Source of the DNA: Chitinophagales bacterium
Lineage (GTDB): Bacteria; Bacteroidota; Bacteroidia; Chitinophagales; Saprospiraceae
DNA length: 64,000 nucleotides
Assembly: GCA_017303475.1 (NCBI GenBank)
Contig: JAFLBO010000012.1
Coordinates: 117,869-181,868 of the forward strand
Reading direction: 5' to 3'
The notes beneath the pieces are model-generated. The model was not told where the DNA came from. It saw only the letters and a list, made by a program, of their open reading frames with translations, and ran no database searches. The position numbers and the translations under genes are program-made. Shown in pieces: positions 31,823-39,984 of the stretch. How positions within the stretch are numbered: position 1 is the stretch's first letter; each line of letters opens with the position of its first letter.

Positions 31823-34180
31823 TTACCCTTTAATGAATCGGGTTGTGAAATATTCGCCCTGATCGGTTAGAACTTCCATGAAATAGGAACCCGGGGGCAG
31901 GGATTGAATATTGATTTGTTCCTGAATAATGCCTTCGCTGAGGGGTTTATTACCCGAAAGACTTTGCATCAATCGGCCATCAGTGTTTGTGATACGGATG
32001 GTATATGCTGCAGCTTGGCTGGGTTCAAAGCTACATTGCAGCATTTCCTGGGCCGGGTTAGGACAAACATCCAGATGCAGCACCTCGCGCGCAACCGGCA
32101 GTAAGTTCACGCTGCTATTGAGCAAGGCGCTGTCGAGCAGTATGTTTTCATCGCCGGGTTTGTATTCAGTATAGGCAAAATACACCAGCATCATTTCATC
32201 AGTAGTGGCTTCGCCCTGGGTAACGGTTTGCGGCGGAGAGCTTGGCTGATGGGGATTGTTTTCCGTGTTGTCGTACACAGCATAAGCATGCAGTTTCGAT
32301 CCGATCGGAACACGCTGCAGGTGCTGGAAATAATAGGCTCCCTGCCAGTGAAAATCCCAGTTGTTGATCCGGATCAATGGGATGGTATCATTCAGCGGTG
32401 TTACCGCAAACGACTCAATGCTTCGGCCAATCAGGTGCATATGCGGGGCTACCGACAATATGGAAACGGTTTGTGGCAGGGTAAACTTGGCGTGATAGGT
32501 TTTAATCTGATTGGGTGGAATATTCAGCGGGCCGTTTTCCAGCGAAAACGGTGTATGGTTCAGCGCAGGTGTCAGTTTAATCTCGCGGATGCCCTGATTG
32601 GTTGGTGTAAAAAAGAGGTTCAGCTTGGTTTGGTCGCTCATTCCGGTCACACCTTTCGGGTAGTGCATTTGAACAATCAAGTCTGCTCCGGGGCTGAGTT
32701 TTACACCCATGCTTGGAGGTGTGAGGAATGTCCGTGAGCCGGGCACCCAAGCGCCTACCAAACGGGCGCCATTAACGCCCGGGCCACCAAAATTCACATA
32801 ACCGGGCTCATTGGGGGTTTGCGCATCCAGTACTTTGCCTTGTCCGGTGGTGTCTTCATAAATCAGGATATGATGCACCACTTCATGATTGCCCGGGATA
32901 GCCTCCAATCCACGCAGGAAGGCTGGCTGGTTTAGTCCGTTAGGGATAACAAAGCAACGATACTCATCGTCAGTGGCAGTAACCGTGAAAAACGGCGTAA
33001 AAAGGATCTGATCCGGCATACCAACCTCTGAGTCATTGCTGAACATAGGATCTGGCGGAGCTTGCGCCAAATCGCCGCCTGGAGCGCCGCCATCTACCCA
33101 TTGGTTGATCCGCTGAATTTCTTCATCAGTCAGGCGTGTTTCGTGGGCATATCTTCTGTAGCTGGGATCGGGCATCCAGGGCGGCATGCGCCGGGCGCCG
33201 GCAGCATCCTGGATGTCGTACCTGCGGGTAAAAGCATTAGCATAACCGATGAGTGAAAAGTGCCCAAGTCCTCCATCCCGGTGACATTTGGCGCAATTTT
33301 CATACAAAATCGGGGCAATATCGGTGGCCCAATTGATACTTTGGGCGCTCAGCGCAGCCGAGCAAAAGAGTGTGAAAGCGAGCAGGGTGTTTTTAGCAGA
33401 CATGACAGAGGATTTTCTATGGTGAATTTCGGCTATTTTTTGGACACTATCATCCCGCAAGGTGCCACAAAGGCGGTCCCAGAAGGTAAAATAGAGCCCG
33501 AAGTTGCCGGTGAATTTTTCATGGTGCAAATTATGGTAAACAGAAGAGTTCAGCCATTTCCCCACAGGATGCTCATAAATCCATTTGGGAAACAACTCAT
33601 AGCCAAGATGACCGTACACGTTAAACAACAACATAAACAGCACAAATCCGAAGAACGAAATGGGATGCAGTGGCATCAGAAGCAATAATACCGGGATGAT
33701 ACCCGCTTCTACCACGGCCTCTAAAGGATGAAACGCAAAGGCCGCCCATGGTGATGGATTGACAGATTTGTGGTGTACCAGGTGCATTTTCCGGTATAAT
33801 GCCGGGTGATGCATCAGCCGATGCATCCAATAGAAATAGGTATCGTGTATCAGCAATGAAATGGGGATACTCAGTAAAAGCCAGGCAATTCCGTATGTAT
33901 CTACCCTGGTATAAAACTGTGTGTATTGATGAAAGGAGGTTCCCAGGCAAAGCCATGCAGCTAGTCCAAAAATCAATGAAGTGAGCGAACTATAGCCTAC
34001 CTCCCGCCAGTAATCGGCAGAGGAAGGAAATCGTTGCTGAATTTTTAAATACAGCCACTCCCGACGCTTCCAAAGATAGAATAATGCAAATACAGTTCCG
34101 GCAAATACCAGATACCGACCAAAAATGATCAGTGGCACCAGAAGCCATTGCCAGTAAGAAAACTCGGTTGGGTTGAACAT
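31823..34180 (-). CDS. In-frame fusion: fatty-acid hydroxylase/sterol desaturase plus secreted cytochrome c-copper monooxygenase with T9SS signal
   Basis: One open frame of 785 residues contains two complete proteins. Residues 1-259 are a membrane di-iron hydroxylase with four or five TM segments and the His boxes HDTYFYWMH, HHPALYRKMHLVHHKS, and HNLHHEKF. At residue 260 (ATG at 33403) a new signal peptide begins, MSAKNTLLAFTLFCSAALSAQ. A cytochrome c site CAKCH follows near 295. Then comes a PHM-like type II copper monooxygenase: HEVVHHILIY near 432, VQMHYPKG near 493 and PHMHLIGRS near 560. A type A sorting domain follows from about 700. Most probably the second part is also translated from 33403 as a separate exported protein. 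Whether the full fusion is made, and how its internal signal peptide would behave, cannot be told. Not a frame error within either domain. Confidence 0.8.
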   Translation of the reverse strand: MFNPTEFSYWQWLLVPLIIFGRYLVFAGTVFALFYLWKRREWLYLKIQQRFPSSADYWREVGYSSLTSLIFGLAAWLCLGTSFHQYTQFYTRVDTYGIAWLLLSIPISLLIHDTYFYWMHRLMHHPALYRKMHLVHHKSVNPSPWAAFAFHPLEAVVEAGIIPVLLLLMPLHPISFFGFVLFMLLFNVYGHLGYELFPKWIYEHPVGKWLNSSVYHNLHHEKFTGNFGLYFTFWDRLCGTLRDDSVQKIAEIHHRKSSVMSAKNTLLAFTLFCSAALSAQSINWATDIAPILYENCAKCHRDGGLGHFSLIGYANAFTRRYDIQDAAGARRMPPWMPDPSYRRYAHETRLTDEEIQRINQWVDGGAPGGDLAQAPPDPMFSNDSEVGMPDQILFTPFFTVTATDDEYRCFVIPNGLNQPAFLRGLEAIPGNHEVVHHILIYEDTTGQGKVLDAQTPNEPGYVNFGGPGVNGARLVGAWVPGSRTFLTPPSMGVKLSPGADLIVQMHYPKGVTGMSDQTKLNLFFTPTNQGIREIKLTPALNHTPFSLENGPLNIPPNQIKTYHAKFTLPQTVSILSVAPHMHLIGRSIESFAVTPLNDTIPLIRINNWDFHWQGAYYFQHLQRVPIGSKLHAYAVYDNTENNPHQPSSPPQTVTQGEATTDEMMLVYFAYTEYKPGDENILLDSALLNSSVNLLPVAREVLHLDVCPNPAQEMLQCSFEPSQAAAYTIRITNTDGRLMQSLSGNKPLSEGIIQEQINIQSLPPGSYFMEVLTDQGEYFTTRFIKG

Positions 34181-34442
34181 AATAATGGTGTTTGGACGGT
34201 GATAATAGAACTTGGTTTAAGCGGCAGACCAAATTAACATCAGCCTTTGCAGCGCTTGCATCAAAGGTATCGCCCCCGCATCCCCCTCTCCTGCCCTGCT
34301 TCAACAAAATGCCTCGTTTTATCAACGAACGGCACTACACCTTCCTTTCGTTGATCCATCTCAGCCAAAAGTTGATGCCATTTTCACACCGGATCCATCG
34401 GCCCACACCTTTGTCTCATCACAATTACAACCACACCTAACT
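34181..34442. other. 262-nt divergent intergenic region
   Basis: This region lies between the fusion gene and the lipoprotein gene. The only motif seen is CACCTTTG (34406-34413), one mismatch from TAnnTTTG, 29 nt before the ATG at 34443; no -33 partner is clear. Confidence 0.4.
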
Positions 34443-35153
34443 ATGAAAAAGATTCTTTGGATTTTCCCGGCCATCCTGGCCCTCGCAGCCATCTCTACCT
34501 CATGCCGCAAAGACCCGCAGGAAGTGATTGAACTGCTCACAGAAAGCGAAGCGGCAGAAATCATTGAAGATGCTGTAGCCAACCGAACTTCGGGTCTCAC
34601 AGCGCCCACTATTGATGCCTCTGAGATCGTAGAAGCATACCTAAATGCCTGCGGCGAACCTGGCGATACCACCTTCTCCACCTCTAAAACAGCAGGCGTA
34701 GCCACCTACAGCTATGTATTTGGTATGGACTGGCTGCTTACCTGCTCCAATCTGGGTGTACCACAATCCGCTGAAGTAGGAATTGAGGGTAACGGAAACT
34801 ACAGCAGTCCGCACTGGACCGGCATTCAAACCACAGTAGGAAATCTGGTATTTACAGGCCTCAGTCCACAGGAAACAGCCTATGTAGTGAATGGCAGCTA
34901 CGACCTGGACGGCAATCTTACCGGTTCCCTGCGCAAGGTAAACCCAAGCATCAACTGCGTGATTTCCATGGAAGTTACCAACTTGTTGCTGGATAAAACC
35001 ACCCAAAAAATCAGTGGCGGCTCAGGCACTTTCACCCTCACCGCCAGCACTGCCAATGGCCAGTCTAAAACCATGGAAGGAACGCTGGTTTTCAATGGCA
35101 ACAACACGGTAACTGTTACCGTCAATGGACATGAACATACTTTTGAGTGGTAA
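34443..35153 (+). CDS. Lipoprotein of unknown function
   Basis: The protein has 236 residues. The signal peptide MKKILWIFPAILALAAISTSC ends at lipobox Cys21. A charged linker (SEAAEIIEDAVANRTSGL) precedes a beta-rich domain with many Thr/Ser/Asn, including two paired cysteines (ACGEPG, LTCSNLG) and repeated strand turns (SYDLDGNLTGSLRK, GTFTLTASTANGQS, EGTLVFNGNNTVTVTVNG). No family recognised. It is probably anchored in the outer membrane and exposed to the periplasm or surface. It ends at a bidirectional terminator. Confidence 0.78.
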   Translation: MKKILWIFPAILALAAISTSCRKDPQEVIELLTESEAAEIIEDAVANRTSGLTAPTIDASEIVEAYLNACGEPGDTTFSTSKTAGVATYSYVFGMDWLLTCSNLGVPQSAEVGIEGNGNYSSPHWTGIQTTVGNLVFTGLSPQETAYVVNGSYDLDGNLTGSLRKVNPSINCVISMEVTNLLLDKTTQKISGGSGTFTLTASTANGQSKTMEGTLVFNGNNTVTVTVNGHEHTFEW

Positions 35154-35178
35154 AATCAGACTGATTAAGGCACAAAAA

Positions 35179-35206
35179 GGGGGCCACTTCCTTGCGAAGG
35201 GCCCCC
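35179..35206. terminator. Bidirectional terminator between convergent genes
   Basis: The hairpin GGGGGCC/GGCCCCC (35179-35185 with 35200-35206) contains an inner CTTC/GAAG stem. Five A lie on its left side (a T-run for the minus strand) and AGTTTA on its right. Confidence 0.75.
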
Positions 35207-35268
35207 AGTTTAGTGTCTGTTAGTTGTCTCGTGTAGACACTTATGTACCTCTACTACTTACCAATAAA

Positions 35269-37047
35269 TTACTGCTTAACGAAACGAATGGTTTTTACAG
35301 CTTCGCCGGTGCGGATTTCAGCCATATACAAGCCAGGAACCAAACCTGCAACGTTGGCACGGGCCGTGTTCAATCCGGATTGGGCAGATTGCTTACTGTT
35401 CAACAGGGTTCTTCCATTCAGGTCGGTAATGCGCAGTTCGTATTCCATAGCCACGGGCGTATTGAACGCAAGGGTCAGGTCGGTACTGGCAGGATTCGGG
35501 AACAGTTTTACACCCTCAAACACTACTTTCTCTTTCACTGCTACACTACCTGCTCCTGAAAGCCCCAATTGAGCGGTTTCACGACCAAAATTCCAGGGAT
35601 TTTCGGTATCCACTTCGAAGGAGATTGAAGAAGAGCAATCCACAGATTCAATAGTGAGAGTTACCACATAAACACCCGGTTGCGCATATTCATGGTACGG
35701 GTTCTGTTCAGTGCTGGTAGTTCCGTCGCCAAAATTCCAGTTCCACTGCAGTTGGGATGGGTCTGGCACAAACGACAGGTCAATGAATTGCAAGCCGTTT
35801 CCACCCAGGCTGTCCGGAACAGGAATAAACATGGCCTGGCAATCGAATTCAAACGGATCAATCCAGCAGCTATCGCCTACACAGATATCAAACGACATGC
35901 TGCTTTCGCAACCATCCAGGGTTTCGATATCCAGGGTAACGGTGTAAATACCTGACGTTGCATAAGTGTGCTCCGGATTCTGCTCCGTACTGGTGTTTCC
36001 ATCCCCAAAATCCCAGTGCCAGCTTTGAACAGCCCCCATGGAAGCATCGTAGAACGACAGGGTGAGCGGGTCAGCAGGCGGCCACATAAATATTGAATCA
36101 ATGGAGGCATAGCCGGCATAAAACATAGCCTGACAACCATACCAGAATGTATCCACCGGACTATCCATGGCAAACACTACATCACAAAGATGCACTTCGC
36201 AGCTGTCGTCTGTCAGCGCATGGAGCTGAACGGTATAAACGCCTTCTGCAGCATAGGTATGAGTAGGCGACTCTTCAGTGCTGGTATTGCCGTCACCAAA
36301 ATCCCACAAATAGCTGGAAGCCTGCAATGGCATTCCGCTGGCATCAAACAATTGTGCGCTGAATTCAAAGGTTGTAACGCCGAAAGCGGTATCCTGCTCG
36401 TACCAGATATACCCGCTGCATTCCGGGAAACTTGGAATACCGGTTTGCACCAGATAAGTATTGGTAGCAGTGCAGCCGTCGCTGCCAATTACCGTAAGCG
36501 TTACCACATAAAATCCATCCTGGGCATAGGTATGCACCGGGTTTTGCTCTGCGCTGGTGTTGCCGTCACCAAAATCCCACAGATAGCTCACACCAACCGC
36601 AGAGCTGTCCTGCCCGAAATAGTATCCGGTAAAGCTGTACGTCAGGCTATCGGTAGGCCATGCGTCTATGAAGGAGAAACAACTTGGGAATGGCGGGAAT
36701 GTATCGCCGCACACCAGGAAATCGGCGGTAGCCTGATTGTTTACAATTTGTGCAACGATGGTTTGGTCAAAACCCCAGCCATTCGGATCACAGAGGGAAA
36801 AGGTGGATACAACTACTTCCTGAATGCCCGAAAACACATCGAGGGTCATGTTGTATGTGCCATCAGCTCCCGTAAAGGCGGAATTGAACACAAAATTGAT
36901 GGAATCACCTGCGTAGGCATAAACTTCCTGATTGGCCACGGGAGCGCCGCTGAGCTGGTTGGTTACCTGACCTGAAACAATAATCTGTTGCGCTTGTGCC
37001 CAAATAGTGAGCAACATCAATAGCGCGGGGAAAAGCACTTTTTTCAT
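35269..37047 (-). CDS. Secreted four-PKD-domain protein with T9SS type A signal
   Basis: The protein has 592 residues with signal peptide MKKVLFPALLMLLTIWAQAQ. Residues about 20-115 form a carboxypeptidase-regulatory-like fold (VSGQVTNQLSGAPVANQEVYAY). Four PKD domains follow, each with WDFGDG or WNFGDG and an E-x-P-x-H-x-Y motif (around residues 155, 245, 345 and 445). Each has a Cys before and after, suggesting disulfides. A type A sorting domain ends the protein (about 515-592, final IRFVKQ). PKD arrays serve as spacers or polysaccharide/protein-binding scaffolds; no catalytic part is seen. It is 33 nt after the dockerin-like gene, so the two are likely cotranscribed. Confidence 0.85.
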   Translation of the reverse strand: MKKVLFPALLMLLTIWAQAQQIIVSGQVTNQLSGAPVANQEVYAYAGDSINFVFNSAFTGADGTYNMTLDVFSGIQEVVVSTFSLCDPNGWGFDQTIVAQIVNNQATADFLVCGDTFPPFPSCFSFIDAWPTDSLTYSFTGYYFGQDSSAVGVSYLWDFGDGNTSAEQNPVHTYAQDGFYVVTLTVIGSDGCTATNTYLVQTGIPSFPECSGYIWYEQDTAFGVTTFEFSAQLFDASGMPLQASSYLWDFGDGNTSTEESPTHTYAAEGVYTVQLHALTDDSCEVHLCDVVFAMDSPVDTFWYGCQAMFYAGYASIDSIFMWPPADPLTLSFYDASMGAVQSWHWDFGDGNTSTEQNPEHTYATSGIYTVTLDIETLDGCESSMSFDICVGDSCWIDPFEFDCQAMFIPVPDSLGGNGLQFIDLSFVPDPSQLQWNWNFGDGTTSTEQNPYHEYAQPGVYVVTLTIESVDCSSSISFEVDTENPWNFGRETAQLGLSGAGSVAVKEKVVFEGVKLFPNPASTDLTLAFNTPVAMEYELRITDLNGRTLLNSKQSAQSGLNTARANVAGLVPGLYMAEIRTGEAVKTIRFVKQ

Positions 37048-37080
37048 GTTTAGAAGTGTTTGTGTTTATTTGTTTGAGTG

Positions 37081-38172
37081 TTAATTTTGGATTTGCAGCG
37101 TTCTACAGCCTATTCCACGGGTGGTTTCAACCTTGAGCAAGTACAGGCCATTGGGCGCCGCAGGAAGTTTCAGCTCTAACCAATCCTGCTTTTCCGCAGA
37201 AACTGACCAAATTACCTGCCCAAGCATATCCACTAGTTGCACACCGGTTACCGGTGCAGAAGATTTGACCAGCACCTGATCGGAAGTCGGATTTGGGTAG
37301 ATATCCAATCTGGGCACATTCGGTTGATCGTTATTGGAAGAAAGACTTTCCGGACTCACATTCAGCCAAATGGTATCGCCTGCTACGGTGCTGTAATTAC
37401 CATATTTGTCCATCATTTTAACCCGCTCCATTACAATCGGAATTTGCTGATTGACAATTACATCTACAATAATCACAAAGTCAGCGTACCCCACCTGCCC
37501 ATAGCCGCTGCGCTGGTTTTTATCGGTTCGTACAAGGCCAACATCCACCTGGTCGAGATCGGCTTTTTTTGACATCCAGATGCGGTCGTTGTCTGGGTTA
37601 ATCCAGGACAACTCTGCAAAATTTACGCTGATCTGGTTCAGGTCAATATGCGCCGGATCGGTTTTGAAGGAAAACGCGATGCCGTAAAAATCTTCTGCCG
37701 GAATATTGGCAGAGCCAAGTTCTATAGGAATTCGCACCGTTTGGCCCGCCTGAACCGTGTTGGGCACTGCAGCATCATCGAATTTCAGCGGCGGGTCAAT
37801 ACCCGGAATACCTGCTATAAACACATCCTGCTGTACCATCGAATCCCGCTCCTGACCATAATTAGTGTACAGGGGGAAAGCATCAAAGTAATAGTTCACA
37901 TAGCCATCGCCATTGCAATCTGCATACGCCATATTAAGTCCGCCCGGAAATTGAAGCGGCCATGGTTCGGCCGGGATTGGTGTGAAATCCAGAGAAGCAG
38001 AATCGCGCGCCGGACCGGAATAATTGTAAGCCAAACCCAGGTGCAAAAAGTCAATCGTATTCACCTGCCCGTTATTGGTCACATCCCCCGGGTATACCTG
38101 CAAGGTAGCCTGCCCCAATGCCCCGTTCAGCATCCAGCCCATCCAAAGCCATATTGACAGTAATCTTTTCAT
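37081..38172 (-). CDS. Secreted dockerin-like, cohesin-fold-like protein with T9SS type A signal
   Basis: The protein has 363 residues; the ATG at 38172 starts signal peptide MKRLLSIWLWMGWMLNGALGQ and lies after the promoter. Residues about 28-100 hold two EF-hand-like dockerin calcium loops: PGDVTNNGQVNTIDFLHLG and DCNGDGYVNYYFDAFP. Residues about 125-260 resemble a cohesin or anchor-type beta-sandwich (IPIELGSANIPAEDFYGIAFSF). The type A sorting domain spans about 285-363 (LDIYPNPTSDQVLV, final LQIQN). No cellulosome genes occur here, so the loops more probably stabilise the fold. It is first of a two-gene unit with the PKD protein. Confidence 0.8.
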   Translation of the reverse strand: MKRLLSIWLWMGWMLNGALGQATLQVYPGDVTNNGQVNTIDFLHLGLAYNYSGPARDSASLDFTPIPAEPWPLQFPGGLNMAYADCNGDGYVNYYFDAFPLYTNYGQERDSMVQQDVFIAGIPGIDPPLKFDDAAVPNTVQAGQTVRIPIELGSANIPAEDFYGIAFSFKTDPAHIDLNQISVNFAELSWINPDNDRIWMSKKADLDQVDVGLVRTDKNQRSGYGQVGYADFVIIVDVIVNQQIPIVMERVKMMDKYGNYSTVAGDTIWLNVSPESLSSNNDQPNVPRLDIYPNPTSDQVLVKSSAPVTGVQLVDMLGQVIWSVSAEKQDWLELKLPAAPNGLYLLKVETTRGIGCRTLQIQN

Positions 38173-38204
38173 GTGTTGTACCCTGTTTCTACTCTTTAAC
38201 GATA

Positions 38205-38236
38205 CAAAAGTGCGGCAGGTTGGATGGTCGCACAAA
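38205..38236 (-). promoter_or_regulatory. Promoter of the dockerin-like / PKD pair
   Basis: The minus strand has TTTG (38233-38236), a 20-nt spacer and CACTTTTG (38205-38212), one mismatch from TAnnTTTG. Confidence 0.55.
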
Positions 38237-38378
38237 CACATTTTTTGATAATAATCACAAAATCAAAATGCCTAAAAATCAATAAAATAATATAAATAAT
38301 TGATTTTCAATGATATAATTTTAGTTAAAATTTTAAAAAATCAAAAATAACATAGTGTTCTGCCCCGACTTTCTGTTG

Positions 38379-38386
38379 TAAATTTG
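38379..38386 (+). promoter_or_regulatory. -7 element of the helical paralogue 2 gene
   Basis: TAAATTTG is a perfect TAnnTTTG match 27 nt before the ATG at 38414; it lies over the alternative start at 38384 and so supports the later one. Confidence 0.5.
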
Positions 38387-38413
38387 CTGAACCGTGACAA
38401 TACGCACAGATTT

Positions 38414-39811
38414 ATGGAAAACAGCAAACTCATTGCTCTTCTGAGAAGTCTTGACAACCGGGAATGGCGTTCCTTGCAACAAATGGTGGAGGCGCCATAT
38501 TTCAACCGAAACCCGGATGTGATCCGGCTGTGCCAATGGCTGGATACCCACCGACCAGCGCTTTCAGGCATCACCCGGCAGGCAACTCTGACTGCTGTTT
38601 TCCCAAACGAACAAGCTGATGATGCCCGACTGAACCACACCATGTCGTTCCTGCTAAAACTTGCCGAAACCTGGATTGCACTGGAACAATACCAAAACGA
38701 CCCCTACGCGCAGGCGCAATGGTTGCTCCGCGGTTTGGCCACCCGTGGGCTGGACAAACACTACACTTTTCACCTGGCTAAAACACGGCGCGCCATGAGC
38801 GAGGAGCCTCAGCCCGGCAGCACACAATTATACCAGCGTTTTGCCCTGGAAATTTTCGAAGCAGAGCGTTTTGTACAACGTTCGCCCCGACAATTCAATG
38901 AAAGTGTACAAACCGCCACCGATCATCTGGATGCTTTTTATCTGTTGGAAAAATTACGGCGCACCTGTTATATGTATGCCAGTCAGGCAGTTGTAGCCAC
39001 CCCTTATCAGCTACAACTGGTGGAAGAAATATGCCGGTTTGTGGACCAACACCTGAACGAGCTGGTGTCGCCGGCCATTGAAGCCTATTACCGTATTTTC
39101 CAGTTACTCAGCAAGCCCCAGGCCGATGCAGATTTTGAAGCCTTGAAACATTTGCTGGCACAGCGCTCCGGCAACATCAGTCGGGAAGACCTGGCCGATA
39201 TTTACCAGTACGCTATCAATTTCTGTAACATACAAATCATGCACGGCAGGGAAGCATATGAAGAAGAGGCATTCAATCTGTACCTGCACACGCTGGAAAC
39301 CGGCATCCTCCTGATTTCAGAAAAACTCTCGCCCTGGCACTTCAAAAACATCGTTAACCTGGCCCTGCGTCTGCACCGTTTCAATTGGACTGAAACATTC
39401 ATCGCTGAAAAGAACCATTTACTTGCCCCGGAATTTCAGTCAGATGCCCTGCATTTCAACCTCGCACTCGTTTATTACACCACCGGCCGGCTTGATGAGG
39501 CACTGGAGCACCTGCAGATGGTAGAGTTTACGGATGTACACTACTCCATCAGCGCCAAGGCTATGCTTTGTCAAATCTATTATCAGCAAGACCAATATAA
39601 TGCCCTCGACAGTGCCCTTCATGCTTTTGACATATACCTGCGCAGAAACAAACTCCTGGCCGAAACCACCCGAACGGGCTACCTCAATTTCACCTCAGGC
39701 CTCAAGAAACTACTGCGCACCCCAAGCGCCAGCTGGCCTCAACTCCGCACAGAACTGGAACAAATCCGAATTCTGCCCGCCAGAGATTGGTTTGTACGGA
39801 TTTTAGAGTGA
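38414..39811 (+). CDS. All-helical TPR-like cytoplasmic protein, paralogue of the gene at 8633
   Basis: The protein has 465 residues, nearly the same length as its paralogue (466). It is fully helical, without signal or membrane segment. Shared positions with the paralogue include W-x-x-L-x-x-M-V-E-A-P-Y-FN near 17-30, YQNDPYAQAQWLLRGLATRGL near 92-112, AEIAM-type TPR helices and SAKAMLCQIYYQQDQYNALDSAL near 387-409, and YLRRNK. The pair clearly comes from one gene; function unknown. It has its own promoter. The stop is followed after 19 nt by the 63-nt palindrome that shares its core with the one in front of the paralogue. Confidence 0.8.
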   Translation: MENSKLIALLRSLDNREWRSLQQMVEAPYFNRNPDVIRLCQWLDTHRPALSGITRQATLTAVFPNEQADDARLNHTMSFLLKLAETWIALEQYQNDPYAQAQWLLRGLATRGLDKHYTFHLAKTRRAMSEEPQPGSTQLYQRFALEIFEAERFVQRSPRQFNESVQTATDHLDAFYLLEKLRRTCYMYASQAVVATPYQLQLVEEICRFVDQHLNELVSPAIEAYYRIFQLLSKPQADADFEALKHLLAQRSGNISREDLADIYQYAINFCNIQIMHGREAYEEEAFNLYLHTLETGILLISEKLSPWHFKNIVNLALRLHRFNWTETFIAEKNHLLAPEFQSDALHFNLALVYYTTGRLDEALEHLQMVEFTDVHYSISAKAMLCQIYYQQDQYNALDSALHAFDIYLRRNKLLAETTRTGYLNFTSGLKKLLRTPSASWPQLRTELEQIRILPARDWFVRILE

Positions 39812-39830
39812 GGTTCCCGATAAAATACAA

Positions 39831-39893
39831 CCACCCCCAGGCTATACTGAGAGTCTCACTTTGAGTGAGACTCTCAGTATAGCCTGGGGGTGG
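39831..39893. repeat. 63-nt perfect palindrome downstream of helical paralogue 2
   Basis: Perfect 30-bp arms (39831-39860 and 39864-39893) surround TTG. The inner 15 nt of each arm are identical to the palindrome at 8515-8613; the outer 15 nt (left arm CCACCCCCAGGCTAT) are unique to this site. It may serve as terminator of the preceding gene, though no T-run follows. Confidence 0.95.
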
Positions 39894-39922
39894 GGAGGTC
39901 AATTAAGCGTCATAAATACCCT

Positions 39923-39961
39923 AAAAAAACATGGTCAATGCAGGAAACCCGCATTGACCAT
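39923..39961 (-). terminator. Terminator of the M36 protease gene
   Basis: The stem TGGTCAATGC/GCATTGACCA (39932-39941 with 39951-39960) is followed on the minus strand by seven T (39923-39929). It lies 24 nt after the stop. Confidence 0.85.
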
Positions 39962-39984
39962 ATTATAATTAAAATGACCAAAAA

